A stretch of DNA of 64,000 nt from Terriglobia bacterium (GTDB lineage: Bacteria; Acidobacteriota; Terriglobia; JAIQFV01). Below the pieces are notes generated by a model. The model ran no database searches, was not told the origin of the DNA, and saw only the letters and a program-made list of their open reading frames with translations. The translations under genes and the position numbers were made by a program. The DNA lies in contig JAQUPQ010000002.1 of the NCBI GenBank assembly GCA_028716525.1, positions 1 to 64,000 on the forward strand, given 5' to 3'. Positions 8,875 to 16,893 of the stretch are shown here, piece by piece (positions within the stretch are counted from its first letter, which is position 1; each line of letters starts with the position of its first letter).

Positions 8875-10511
8875 CTTCCCGAATCCTCTCACTGCGAGAA
8901 ATCCCTCACACTCCTCCGTTCTTTCTCGACTATCTTGACCACCGTCCGTCGACGCAGGATTTCTTCCGCCATCCAAATTGGCAGGACAGTATTCCGGGCA
9001 TTAATCAAGACTCCAACGAATATGAGAGTTCCCGCCGAAGCGCCATGGCGGACGCCTTGAAGAGCCAGAACGCTAAGTGGGGAATGAATCCCGCTGTCGA
9101 AAAGAACATTGAATTGTTTCGAAACGATCGGTGCGTGGCCGTGGTGACCGGCCAACAGGTGGGGATGCTGACGGGGCCGTGTTTCAGTATCTACAAGGCT
9201 CTTTCAGCGATCAAGCTGGCGCAAGAACTGGAGCGGAATGGGATTCTCGCGATTCCGGTCTTTTGGATGGAAACCGGTGATCACGATCTGCGCGAGATCG
9301 ATCATGTTGCCCTGCTGGATGCCACCTCTCAGAAACTCGAACGTGTTGTGATGCCATTCGATCCGGGCATCAGCGGAAAGCCTGTGGGGGCGCTCCGATT
9401 GGGGCCGGCGGTCAAAGATTTTCTGAACGGAGTCCGGGCTCATTTTCCCCCTGCCTCTGAAACAGGCGGGGAGCTGGCTCAACTGATTGAAGCATGTTAT
9501 CAACCCCAGGATACGGTTGCGGATGGTTTTGGAAGACTGATGGCCGGGCTGTTGGGCCAGTTTGGGCTGGTATTGATGGATCCATCGGATCCTCGGATTG
9601 CGAGACTTTCACGCCCGGTGTTCACTTGGGTGCTTGAGAACTGTCAAGAATTGTGTGTGGCAGTGGAAGATACGGGCCGCCGGATCGCCGCGGCCGGATA
9701 TGAACCTCAAATCAAGATCGATGCACATTCCGCCCTTCTTTTTTGCAATGAGGATGGAACCCGGCGACTTCTGCAACGTCAAGACCATCAGGTGGGTCCG
9801 AAAGGGGCAGGGAAAGGAAAGAGTATCGAGGAATATCTTGATCTGATTGAGTCGCAGCCGGAACTGTTTTCGCCCTCCGTCGTGGTGCGATCTCTTGTGC
9901 AAGACTTTTTATTGCCGACGGCGATCTATGTGGGCGGACCTACTGAAACCTCTTATTTGGCTGAGCTCGGCGGTGTTTATAAACTATTCGGTCGGCCCAT
10001 GCCGGTTATTTATCCGCGTGCCAGCCTGACCATCCTGACGCGAAAAGCCGAGCGTCTCCTTGGAAAACTGGGTTTGGAAGTCGCGGAGATCTTTCTCGGA
10101 GAGGAGAGCGTCAAGTCAAAAGCATTGTCCGCTTTGGCGCCGCCAAGGATCCTGGATCGATTTGAAGAGTTGGAAAATGCATTGAATTCGAATTTGGGTG
10201 CCTTGAAGCCGGATCTGGAGCGAGTGGACAGTACTCTGGGCGGTGCCTTGGAAAATGCGCAGCAAAAAATGCTCTACCAAGTCCAACATTTGAAGACGCG
10301 GTTTGTCCATGCGGAGGAGCGTCATCATCAAACGCTGATTCAGCAGATCGAGAGTTTGATGAATCTTATCTATCCGGTGGGGAAACCTCAGGAAAGGGAA
10401 CTGAACATCTGCTCCTTTCTATCCCGCTACGGGATGGGATTTCTGAAAGACTTGTTGGAGAGTGTGCAAATAAACATGGCAGGTCACCAAGTCATCTCGG
10501 TTGACCAGTAA
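8865..10511 (+). CDS. bshC: Bacillithiol biosynthesis cysteine-adding enzyme BshC
   Basis: Adds cysteine to glucosaminyl-malate in the last step of bacillithiol synthesis. The 548-residue length is typical. Landmarks are FFLDYLDH near the start, VVTGQQVGMLTGPCFSIYK near residue 95, PVFWMETGDHDLREIDH near residue 130 (the HIGH-like nucleotide-binding region of this Rossmann protein), GGPTETSYLAELGGVY near residue 365 and a C-terminal coiled coil. The start is a TTG inside the end of the aldolase gene. Its partners bshB and bshA lie 1 kb downstream, separated by a minus-strand gene. Known from Firmicutes, Deinococcus and other phyla. Confidence 0.93.
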   Translation: MAIASRILSLREIPHTPPFFLDYLDHRPSTQDFFRHPNWQDSIPGINQDSNEYESSRRSAMADALKSQNAKWGMNPAVEKNIELFRNDRCVAVVTGQQVGMLTGPCFSIYKALSAIKLAQELERNGILAIPVFWMETGDHDLREIDHVALLDATSQKLERVVMPFDPGISGKPVGALRLGPAVKDFLNGVRAHFPPASETGGELAQLIEACYQPQDTVADGFGRLMAGLLGQFGLVLMDPSDPRIARLSRPVFTWVLENCQELCVAVEDTGRRIAAAGYEPQIKIDAHSALLFCNEDGTRRLLQRQDHQVGPKGAGKGKSIEEYLDLIESQPELFSPSVVVRSLVQDFLLPTAIYVGGPTETSYLAELGGVYKLFGRPMPVIYPRASLTILTRKAERLLGKLGLEVAEIFLGEESVKSKALSALAPPRILDRFEELENALNSNLGALKPDLERVDSTLGGALENAQQKMLYQVQHLKTRFVHAEERHHQTLIQQIESLMNLIYPVGKPQERELNICSFLSRYGMGFLKDLLESVQINMAGHQVISVDQ

Positions 10512-10594
10512 CTGATTGAGCGAAGGGTGAAAGGATGGGGCGAGCAGAATGGATCCGGATCCGCTTTTGTGGCGGTGAAGATCCGCTCGGTCGA

Positions 10595-11314
10595 TTACCT
10601 CTTCCGGGCCAGGTTGGGACGGTTTGAATTCTTGCTGAATTCCAAGAAGTATTGCGAAGGCAGCATTTCGGACCGCCGATCGAGCTTGAATCCCGCGGCC
10701 TTGGCCATCTCGAGGACGGCTCGCTCCGAAAGCCGCTGAGCGCGGGGTGGGCCGGGAGGCCCGTCCAGGTTTTCCCGCCAATCGATGATGGTCAGGCGTC
10801 CATGCGGCTTCAGCGCCGTCATGACATTTTGCAACATGGTCTCTTTTTGTGACACCACGCTGAACGTGTTCAGCAGGAATGCCACGTCCAGTGATTGTGG
10901 CGGCAATTTCAAGTCCGATTCGGTGCAGAGCACCGGTTCGATATTCTTGATGGGATAAAAAGGGAGCTTGTCTTTGAGAAGCTGAATGGCTTGGGTGTTG
11001 ATGTCGACGGCATACACTTTGCCTTTGGCAGACACGGCCTGTGAAAGCCAGCCGGTAAAATACCCTGCGCCCGACCCGATATCGGCCACGGTTTCACCGG
11101 GCTTCAGAGCTAACGCTTCGATTATCTCAACGGGCTTCTGCCACTCGTCACGGGAAGTGCGCTCGGGGAAGATGGGATTGGTTTGAGGAGGAACATGTTG
11201 CGGCCAGACGATCGTTATTCCCAACGACCCGATCAGTAAAATGACTAAGACCGATCCTTTGAGGAGCGCTTGATGGGTCATCACAGAAAGAAACCGATTA
11301 TGGCGGGTTATCAT
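10595..11314 (-). CDS. Class I SAM-dependent methyltransferase with N-terminal membrane anchor or signal
   Basis: A 239-residue methyltransferase with motif I VADIGSGAGYFTG (about residue 77), an acidic strand end YAVDINTQAIQLL, and a later GRLTIIDWRENLDGPPGPP motif. A hydrophobic stretch at residues 15-34 suggests export or anchoring, which is odd for a methyltransferase but seen in related acidobacterial and planctomycete proteins. The substrate is unknown. It is inserted on the opposite strand between bshC and bshB and may be unrelated to bacillithiol. Confidence 0.75.
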   Translation of the reverse strand: MITRHNRFLSVMTHQALLKGSVLVILLIGSLGITIVWPQHVPPQTNPIFPERTSRDEWQKPVEIIEALALKPGETVADIGSGAGYFTGWLSQAVSAKGKVYAVDINTQAIQLLKDKLPFYPIKNIEPVLCTESDLKLPPQSLDVAFLLNTFSVVSQKETMLQNVMTALKPHGRLTIIDWRENLDGPPGPPRAQRLSERAVLEMAKAAGFKLDRRSEMLPSQYFLEFSKNSNRPNLARKR

Positions 11315-11459
11315 GAGAATTCTCCGAGGTCTTTAAAAAGATGCGGGCAAACCTTCCCAAATAAAAATCAAGACCTAAATCTTCCGACGATTTTTCTGGC
11401 TTGATTATTTAACCCAAGTTGCATTTTTTTACAAATGAATTTCTAATGGACATCTTAAT

Positions 11460-12212
11460 ATGACGGCCGACCCTATGAACTTTCGTCTTGATCTTCTGGC
11501 TATAGGTGCGCATCCCGACGATGTGGAGTTAATGGCTGGCGGGACGCTCCTCAAAATGGCTCAACAAGGGTATAAAACCGGCATTGTGGATCTCACGAGT
11601 GGCGAACGGGGGACTCGAGGTTCTGCTGAAATCCGACTCCGTGAGGCCCAAGCCGCAGCCAAGATTCTCGGCCTCCAGGTCCGCGAGAACTTGGGACTGC
11701 CCGATGCTCATTTGATGCTAAATGAAGCCGGAAGGTTGAAAATAATTCAGGCCTTGAGACGCCTTCGCCCGCGGCTCGTGATGACGCACTACTGGGAGGA
11801 CCCCCACCCGGATCACCGCATGGCCAGCCAACTGGTCACCGATGCCTGCCACCTGTCGGGTCTGGCCAAGCTGGAGACGGGCACACCTCGATTCCGCCCG
11901 CAGAAACTCATCTATTTCATGCTTCCTCAAACCCGATTGACGACCCCGACTTTCGTGGTCGACATCACTCGCCAATTCCAAAGACGCATGAAGGCCGTGA
12001 GGGCATACAAATCCCAGCTTTATGATGCCCAGTCGAAGGAGTTGGAAACGCGGCTCTCTACGCCCGATTTTCTGGATCGCGTCGAAGTGGATTTGAGGTT
12101 ATATGGCAATCTCGCGCAGGTGAAGTACGCCGAAGCCTTTGTCTCGCGGGAGCCCCTTTCGATGCAGGATCCCGTGGCTTTTTTCAGGCGAGTCGGCCCA
12201 AAGCGGGGTTAG
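11460..12212 (+). CDS. bshB1: N-acetyl-alpha-D-glucosaminyl L-malate deacetylase BshB
   Basis: Zinc-dependent LmbE/PIG-L family deacetylase that removes acetate from GlcNAc-malate, the second step of bacillithiol synthesis. The metal site AIGAHPDDVEL is at residues 17-28, followed by LTSGERGTRG (typical of BshB1) and THYWEDPHPDHRM near residue 105. Length is 250 residues. An internal ATG at 11475 is an alternative start that leaves the same core. bshA follows 9 bases downstream, so the two are co-transcribed. Confidence 0.92.
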   Translation: MTADPMNFRLDLLAIGAHPDDVELMAGGTLLKMAQQGYKTGIVDLTSGERGTRGSAEIRLREAQAAAKILGLQVRENLGLPDAHLMLNEAGRLKIIQALRRLRPRLVMTHYWEDPHPDHRMASQLVTDACHLSGLAKLETGTPRFRPQKLIYFMLPQTRLTTPTFVVDITRQFQRRMKAVRAYKSQLYDAQSKELETRLSTPDFLDRVEVDLRLYGNLAQVKYAEAFVSREPLSMQDPVAFFRRVGPKRG

Positions 12213-12221
12213 AATTTCTCA

Positions 12222-13352
12222 ATGAGAATCGGAATTACATGCTATCCGACGTATGGCGGCAGCGGTGTGGTAGCTACAGAACTGGGTAAGGAACTCGCAA
12301 TTCGTGGACATGAAGTCCATTTTGTCAGCTACGCGCTTCCTTTTCGGCTCAATTTGGAAAGCCCCCGAACTTATTTCCATGAAGTCGAGGTGACCTCCTA
12401 CCCGCTGTTTGATTACAAGCCTTACACCTTGGCGCTGGCGAGCCAGATGTTGCAAGTGGCGATGGAGGAAAAGCTGGATGTCCTGCACGTGCATTACGCT
12501 ATTCCGCACAGCGTCAGCGCGTATTTGGCCAAACAAATGATGCGCCCGCATAAGCTCCCCATCATCACCACACTGCACGGCACCGACATTTCCCTGGTGG
12601 GGACCGATCGGTCGTATTTGCCCATCACAAAATTTTCAATTGAACAAAGCGACGGCGTGACGTCCATTTCAGAATCTTTGCGGACCCGGACCGTGCGCGA
12701 ATTTGGTGTGACCCATCCCATCGAATTGATCTACAACTTCGTGAACTGTTCTCAGTTTGTGAAACGGTCTTCTGACGGTTTGAGAGATCGGTTCGCTTCC
12801 AAAGGCGAGAAGATCTTGATCCATATCTCGAATTTTCGCGCCGTGAAACGAGTATGCGATGTGGTGGAGATTTTTAACCAGGTCCAGAAAACCCTTCCAT
12901 CGCGCCTGTTGATGGTGGGGGATGGACCCGAGCGGGCCCAGGCGGAGTACCACGCTGAACTTCGAAACATTCGAGATCGGGTATACTTTGTGGGGAAACA
13001 AGAAGCCATCAATGAATATTTGGGAATTTCGGATTTGCTGCTGCTTCCCAGCGATGACGAGAGTTTTGGACTGGTGGCTTTGGAGGCCATGGCTTGTGAA
13101 GTTCCCGTCATTGCGTCGAAAGTCGGAGGATTGCCGGAAGTGGTGCGCGACGGCGTGGACGGATATCTGATACCGCCCCGGAATGTAGCTGAGATGTCGC
13201 AACGGGCCATTGAAATACTTTCCGATCCGAAACTCCAGGAACTTCTCGGAAAGCATGGCCGGGAGCGCGCCGAAGCAAATTTCTGTACCAGCATCGTCAT
13301 TCCAAAGTATTTGGAATACTACGACCGCATCATCGCTCAGGTGGGCAAATAG
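12222..13352 (+). CDS. bshA: N-acetyl-alpha-D-glucosaminyl L-malate synthase BshA
   Basis: GT4 glycosyltransferase that transfers GlcNAc from UDP-GlcNAc to L-malate, committing to bacillithiol. The diagnostic start MRIGITCYPTYGGSGVVATE is present, with VLHVHYAIPHS near residue 90, THGTDI-like TLHGTDISLVG near 115 and the C-terminal donor site SDDESFGLVALEAMACEVPV near 280. Length 376 is normal. It follows bshB at 9 bases. UDP-GlcNAc would come from the GlmS/GlmU pair encoded elsewhere in this window. Confidence 0.94.
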   Translation: MRIGITCYPTYGGSGVVATELGKELAIRGHEVHFVSYALPFRLNLESPRTYFHEVEVTSYPLFDYKPYTLALASQMLQVAMEEKLDVLHVHYAIPHSVSAYLAKQMMRPHKLPIITTLHGTDISLVGTDRSYLPITKFSIEQSDGVTSISESLRTRTVREFGVTHPIELIYNFVNCSQFVKRSSDGLRDRFASKGEKILIHISNFRAVKRVCDVVEIFNQVQKTLPSRLLMVGDGPERAQAEYHAELRNIRDRVYFVGKQEAINEYLGISDLLLLPSDDESFGLVALEAMACEVPVIASKVGGLPEVVRDGVDGYLIPPRNVAEMSQRAIEILSDPKLQELLGKHGRERAEANFCTSIVIPKYLEYYDRIIAQVGK

Positions 13353-13426
13353 ACTCGCCCAGACCGCCGGTTCCAGAGGCGGGTTCCGTTGTTGCATTGA
13401 CTCTTCTTCCCGGAAGCAAACTTCCC

Positions 13427-13906
13427 ATGCCTTATCTTGTCGATGGTTATAACTTGGCGGGGATATCGAAAGAATTCTCCAAGAATGGACCGCCGGCCGC
13501 GGATCAAGTCATCCGTTTTCTGAATCGATTTGCGCGGGCGAAACGGACTCACATAACGGTGGTATTCGATGGCTTTCCGCCTGAGAGCTCATCGCGTCAG
13601 AGTTTGGAGCGTACTTTTGATGCTGTAAAAATCGTGTTCACCGGAAATGAATCGGATGCCGATACGCGGATCCGGAAAATGATTCCTGGATTTTCAAACA
13701 CGCGCGGTTGGGTCGTGGTTTCCTCGGATCATGCAGTGTACGACTACGCCCGCGTTCACGGCGTTCGAGCCCTGCGGTCCGATGAATTCTTTAAGGAGGC
13801 TCAGCGGTGCATGGAAAAGCATGCCCAAGCGACTCGAAGCAGTGATGCAAAAGTTGATTCTGCAGAAGTGGATTACTGGCTGAGGGTGTTTGGTGAAGAA
13901 AAGTGA
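13427..13906 (+). CDS. YacP-like NYN-domain protein (putative RNase)
   Basis: A 159-residue protein with the PIN-like NYN fold: YLVDGYNLAG at the N-terminus (first catalytic aspartate), TVVFDGFPP, DADTRIRKMI and WVVVSSDHAVYDYAR supply the remaining acidic residues. Relatives include YacP/Rae1, a ribosome-associated mRNA endonuclease of Bacillus, but the assignment here is only to the family. The ATG is chosen over an in-frame TTG 30 bases upstream because translation from ATG gives the family's usual N-terminus. Confidence 0.78.
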   Translation: MPYLVDGYNLAGISKEFSKNGPPAADQVIRFLNRFARAKRTHITVVFDGFPPESSSRQSLERTFDAVKIVFTGNESDADTRIRKMIPGFSNTRGWVVVSSDHAVYDYARVHGVRALRSDEFFKEAQRCMEKHAQATRSSDAKVDSAEVDYWLRVFGEEK

Positions 13907-13914
13907 ATGGCGAT

Positions 13915-14265
13915 CTACCTCTTGGACAATTTCTTTTTGCGGGAACTCTTCGGTTCCAAGCCGGCCTTCCATTGAAACTCATCCATCCTGACACGGTCCC
14001 CTCGAAATTGTACCCCCTCGCGTTGTAATAGTTGGCGCTGCATTTCGGAATACGTCAAGGCCTTTGAGATGATGATCCGGCCCCCGGCGCCCACCACGCG
14101 GTGCCATGGAACCGGATTCCGGGGTGACGATGAGCTCATGGCCCAACCCACCATGCGTGCCGCGCCAGGCTTTCCGGCGAGACGCGCTATTTGTCCGTAG
14201 GTCGCGACCTTTCCCATAGGGATGCGGCGAACTGTGCCATATACTTTCATGAAAAAATTATTCAA
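13915..14265 (-). CDS. Alkyltransferase-like (ATL) DNA-repair protein
   Basis: An O6-alkylguanine-DNA alkyltransferase homologue of 116 residues without the N-terminal domain. The helix-turn-helix region RRIPMGKVATYGQIARLAG and GWAMSSSSPRNPVP are typical. The active-site PCHR motif reads PWHRVV: tryptophan replaces the methyl-accepting cysteine. Such ATL proteins bind and flip alkylated guanines and pass them to nucleotide excision repair rather than repairing them directly. TTG is taken as the start because GAGG lies 5 bases before it; an ATG at 14250 would give a shorter form. It converges with the NYN gene. Confidence 0.87.
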   Translation of the reverse strand: MNNFFMKVYGTVRRIPMGKVATYGQIARLAGKPGAARMVGWAMSSSSPRNPVPWHRVVGAGGRIIISKALTYSEMQRQLLQREGVQFRGDRVRMDEFQWKAGLEPKSSRKKKLSKR

Positions 14266-14305
14266 GAGGACCTCGCGCTACGGGGGGTCTCCGCCGTTCA
14301 TAGTC

Positions 14306-14755
14306 TCAAAATCCTCGAACTTGTCGCAGGGCTTCGTAGAGAATGATGGCCACGGCGTTGCTCAGATTAAGACTCCGGGAGTCGTTCCACATGGGGATCG
14401 TGAGGCCGATTTCTTTGTGGGAGGTGATGAAGGACTCCGGAAGGCCCCGCGTTTCATTTCCAAAGATCAGGTAATCCTCCGATTGAAATTGAGCTCGCGT
14501 GTAGGGCATTGCGGCCTTGGTGCTGCCAAACCAGCAACGTTTATCCTCTCCGTCGGCCCAGAATAACTCGAACGATTCGTGAAAAACGATGTGGACCTTG
14601 TCCCAGTAATCCAGTCCCGCGCGCCGCAAGTAATAATCGCTGGTCTCAAATCCCAAGGGCTTCACCAAATGAAGATCGCATGAAGTGGCGGCACATAGTC
14701 GGGCAATATTCCCCGTATTTTGCGGTATCTGAGGCTCCACCAGGACGATGTGCAT
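14306..14755 (-). CDS. trmL: tRNA (cytidine/uridine-2'-O)-methyltransferase TrmL
   Basis: SPOUT-class methyltransferase that 2'-O-methylates nucleotide 34 of tRNA-Leu isoacceptors. From the ATG giving MHIVLVEPQIPQNTGNIARL the product has 149 residues, the normal length. The knot motifs LVKPLGF, LIFGNETRGLP and IPMWNDSRSLNLSNAVAI, which form the AdoMet site, are intact. A longer frame upstream is rejected because family members begin at MHIVL. It diverges from the cysteine synthase gene. Confidence 0.93.
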   Translation of the reverse strand: MHIVLVEPQIPQNTGNIARLCAATSCDLHLVKPLGFETSDYYLRRAGLDYWDKVHIVFHESFELFWADGEDKRCWFGSTKAAMPYTRAQFQSEDYLIFGNETRGLPESFITSHKEIGLTIPMWNDSRSLNLSNAVAIILYEALRQVRGF

Positions 14756-14881
14756 CCGGAAATTGTAAGGGTCCTCGCCGCCAACTTCAACTGCGGTTTG
14801 AAAAGGACGCGCTCCGACAAAATCAGCGACAAAGGGCCGCAACTGAGGTATATTTTCGGCAATTCTCCGGGAGGCTTACAC

Positions 14882-15802
14882 ATGAGCAGTACGCTGACCT
14901 CGCATCCAGATCTCCTCAGCCACATCGGTCGTACGCCTCTTTTTCAAATTGACAAGGCAGTCGATCCGCACGGCTGCCAGATTTTGGCCAAAGCCGAATT
15001 TATGAATCCCGGAGGAAGTGTCAAGGATCGCATCGCGCGGCACATCATAGCGCGAGCTGAGGAGCGGGGGGAACTGCGCCCCGGTTCGACAATTCTGGAA
15101 GTCACCAGCGGCAATACGGGTATTGCCCTGGCCATGGTGGGAGCCCAAAAAGGGTATCGGGTAATTATCGTGATGCCGGAGACGGCCAGTGTGGAGCGCC
15201 GCAAAATGATTGAGTCCTTTGGCGCCCAGTTGGAGTTGATCCGGGATCTCACCGAAATTGAGCAAGCCGTTGCGGAAACGGAAGAGAGGGCACGAAGAGA
15301 CCGAACAATTTTCCTGCCCCGGCAGTTTGCCAATCCCGACAATCCCGCCGCCCATGCCGCCACCACAGGACCGGAAATTTTGGAAGCGGCCGGACCGGAT
15401 ATTGATGCGTTTGTCATGGGGGTGGGGACGGGCGGAACTTTGATGGGAACAGCCCGGGCCTTGCGACGCGCCAATCCCCGCGTCAAGATTGTGGCCGTTG
15501 AACCCGCGGAATCGGCCGTGATGTCCGGCGAGAGCCCTTGTGAACATGGGATTCAGGGAATCGGCGATGGTTTTGTGCCCCCCATTGTGGATCTTCAACA
15601 AGTGGATCGTATCGTTAAAATTCGAACTCCGGATGCCATCGAGACGGCCAAACGACTCGCTAAAGAGGAGGCTCTGATGGTGGGAGTCAGCGCCGGCGCC
15701 AACGTCCTGGCGGCCAGTGTGATCGCCTCGGAAATCGGTCCGGATAAGAGGATTGTAACGATTCTTCCCGACCGCGGCGAACGCTACCTCTCGGTATGGT
15801 AA
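14882..15802 (+). CDS. cysM: Cysteine synthase (O-acetylserine sulfhydrylase family)
   Basis: PLP-dependent enzyme that makes cysteine from O-acetylserine and sulfide (or thiosulfate for CysM-type). The 306-residue product shows IGRTPLFQI, the PLP lysine in NPGGSVKDRIA (near residue 46), the substrate loop EVTSGNTGIALA, and the phosphate-binding GVGTGGTLMGTARAL. ATG follows GGGAGG at good spacing. CysK and CysM are hard to separate by eye; the symbol is provisional. Cysteine is a substrate of BshC in this window. Confidence 0.88.
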   Translation: MSSTLTSHPDLLSHIGRTPLFQIDKAVDPHGCQILAKAEFMNPGGSVKDRIARHIIARAEERGELRPGSTILEVTSGNTGIALAMVGAQKGYRVIIVMPETASVERRKMIESFGAQLELIRDLTEIEQAVAETEERARRDRTIFLPRQFANPDNPAAHAATTGPEILEAAGPDIDAFVMGVGTGGTLMGTARALRRANPRVKIVAVEPAESAVMSGESPCEHGIQGIGDGFVPPIVDLQQVDRIVKIRTPDAIETAKRLAKEEALMVGVSAGANVLAASVIASEIGPDKRIVTILPDRGERYLSVW

Positions 15803-16061
15803 TTTGATTTTTCTAACGAATGCATTTTTGTTGAACCAACCGCATGCGAATGCCGATAGGTCACCCGTCTCCGTTTGATTGTTTTTAGAGTCTCGCCGCT
15901 TACATCCTTCCGTTCTCCGATGACCCAATTATTCGTAAGGCGGGTCCTTCCACAACCCATCTTGTTTTTGTCCGCCAGTCGTGGTAACAATAAGCCTATC
16001 GCATCAGTGAAACCCAAAGGAACGCTCCTTATCGGGCAAATTTCAGAAAGGGGTGACGATC

Positions 16062-16781
16062 ATGTTGAAAGTATTCAAGTGGAGATTCGTGTTGGCTTTG
16101 GTGGTGGGGTGGATGGGCGCAGTGACGGTCCAAGCACAAAACACATCCAATGCTGAGATTCAAGATCAGGTCTCGCAGTCGCAGAAGGCGGCCCGTGTAT
16201 TTCGGGAAATCATGAATACGCCGGACAAATCAATTCCCAGCGGAGTCCTGGATCGGGCCGAATGCGTTGCGGTTTTTCCCTCGGTTGTTAAAGCGGGATT
16301 CATCTTTGGAGGGGGCGGCGGACGGGGTGTGGCCAGTTGTCGTGCCAAGAAGGGTTGGACCATGCCGGCATTCTTCAATCTGGCGCGCGGCAGTTTTGGA
16401 CTTCAAATTGGAGCTCAGTCGACGGATTTTATTCTGCTATTCATGAATGAAAACGGGCTCAATAGCTTGCTGTCCGACAAATTTGAAATGGGTGGCGATG
16501 CTTCGGTGGCCGCCGGACCGGTGGGCCGGCAGACGGGAGCCTCGACGGACCTGAAGATTGATGCCCAAATTCTTTCTTACTCGCGAAGCCGTGGCGTATT
16601 CGCGGGTTTGGAACTCAAAGGAGCCATCATTTCCCAGGACAAGGATCATATTCACCTGGCCTATGGAAACACAGTGGACGCAAAACAGGTCCTTCAAGAT
16701 CAAAATGTGAAAGGTGATCCGGCCTTGCGGGCCTTTCCGGACACGCTGGCCAAGTATTCTTCCCGACCTGCTCAACGCTGA
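16062..16781 (+). CDS. Secreted SYLF-domain (Ysc84/DUF500) lipid-binding protein
   Basis: A 239-residue exported protein: a signal peptide at residues 1-26 ending VQAQ, then a SYLF domain with AVFPSVVKAGFIFGGGGGRGV, MPAFFNLARGSFGLQIGAQSTD and GRQTGASTDLKIDAQILSYSRSRGVFAGLELKGA. SYLF proteins bind phosphoinositides in eukaryotes; in bacteria they are periplasmic and poorly characterised. The ATG has a GAAAGGGGTG ribosome site. Unusually glycine-rich between residues 83 and 95, as is normal for the family. Confidence 0.87.
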   Translation: MLKVFKWRFVLALVVGWMGAVTVQAQNTSNAEIQDQVSQSQKAARVFREIMNTPDKSIPSGVLDRAECVAVFPSVVKAGFIFGGGGGRGVASCRAKKGWTMPAFFNLARGSFGLQIGAQSTDFILLFMNENGLNSLLSDKFEMGGDASVAAGPVGRQTGASTDLKIDAQILSYSRSRGVFAGLELKGAIISQDKDHIHLAYGNTVDAKQVLQDQNVKGDPALRAFPDTLAKYSSRPAQR

Positions 16782-16893
16782 AGGGTGGATTCAGAAACCA
16801 GCCTGTGTTCATGAAGAGCGACGTTGAGAAGAATTCGAAACGAGTGGGGTAGTGAACTCGATCGAGTTGAGCCGTTGGTGGCGTGCGTTCGGT

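Noticed and set aside
14876-15928. 350-codon frame opposite the cysteine synthase
   Set aside because: Cysteine synthase has all PLP-enzyme motifs; the antisense frame has none.
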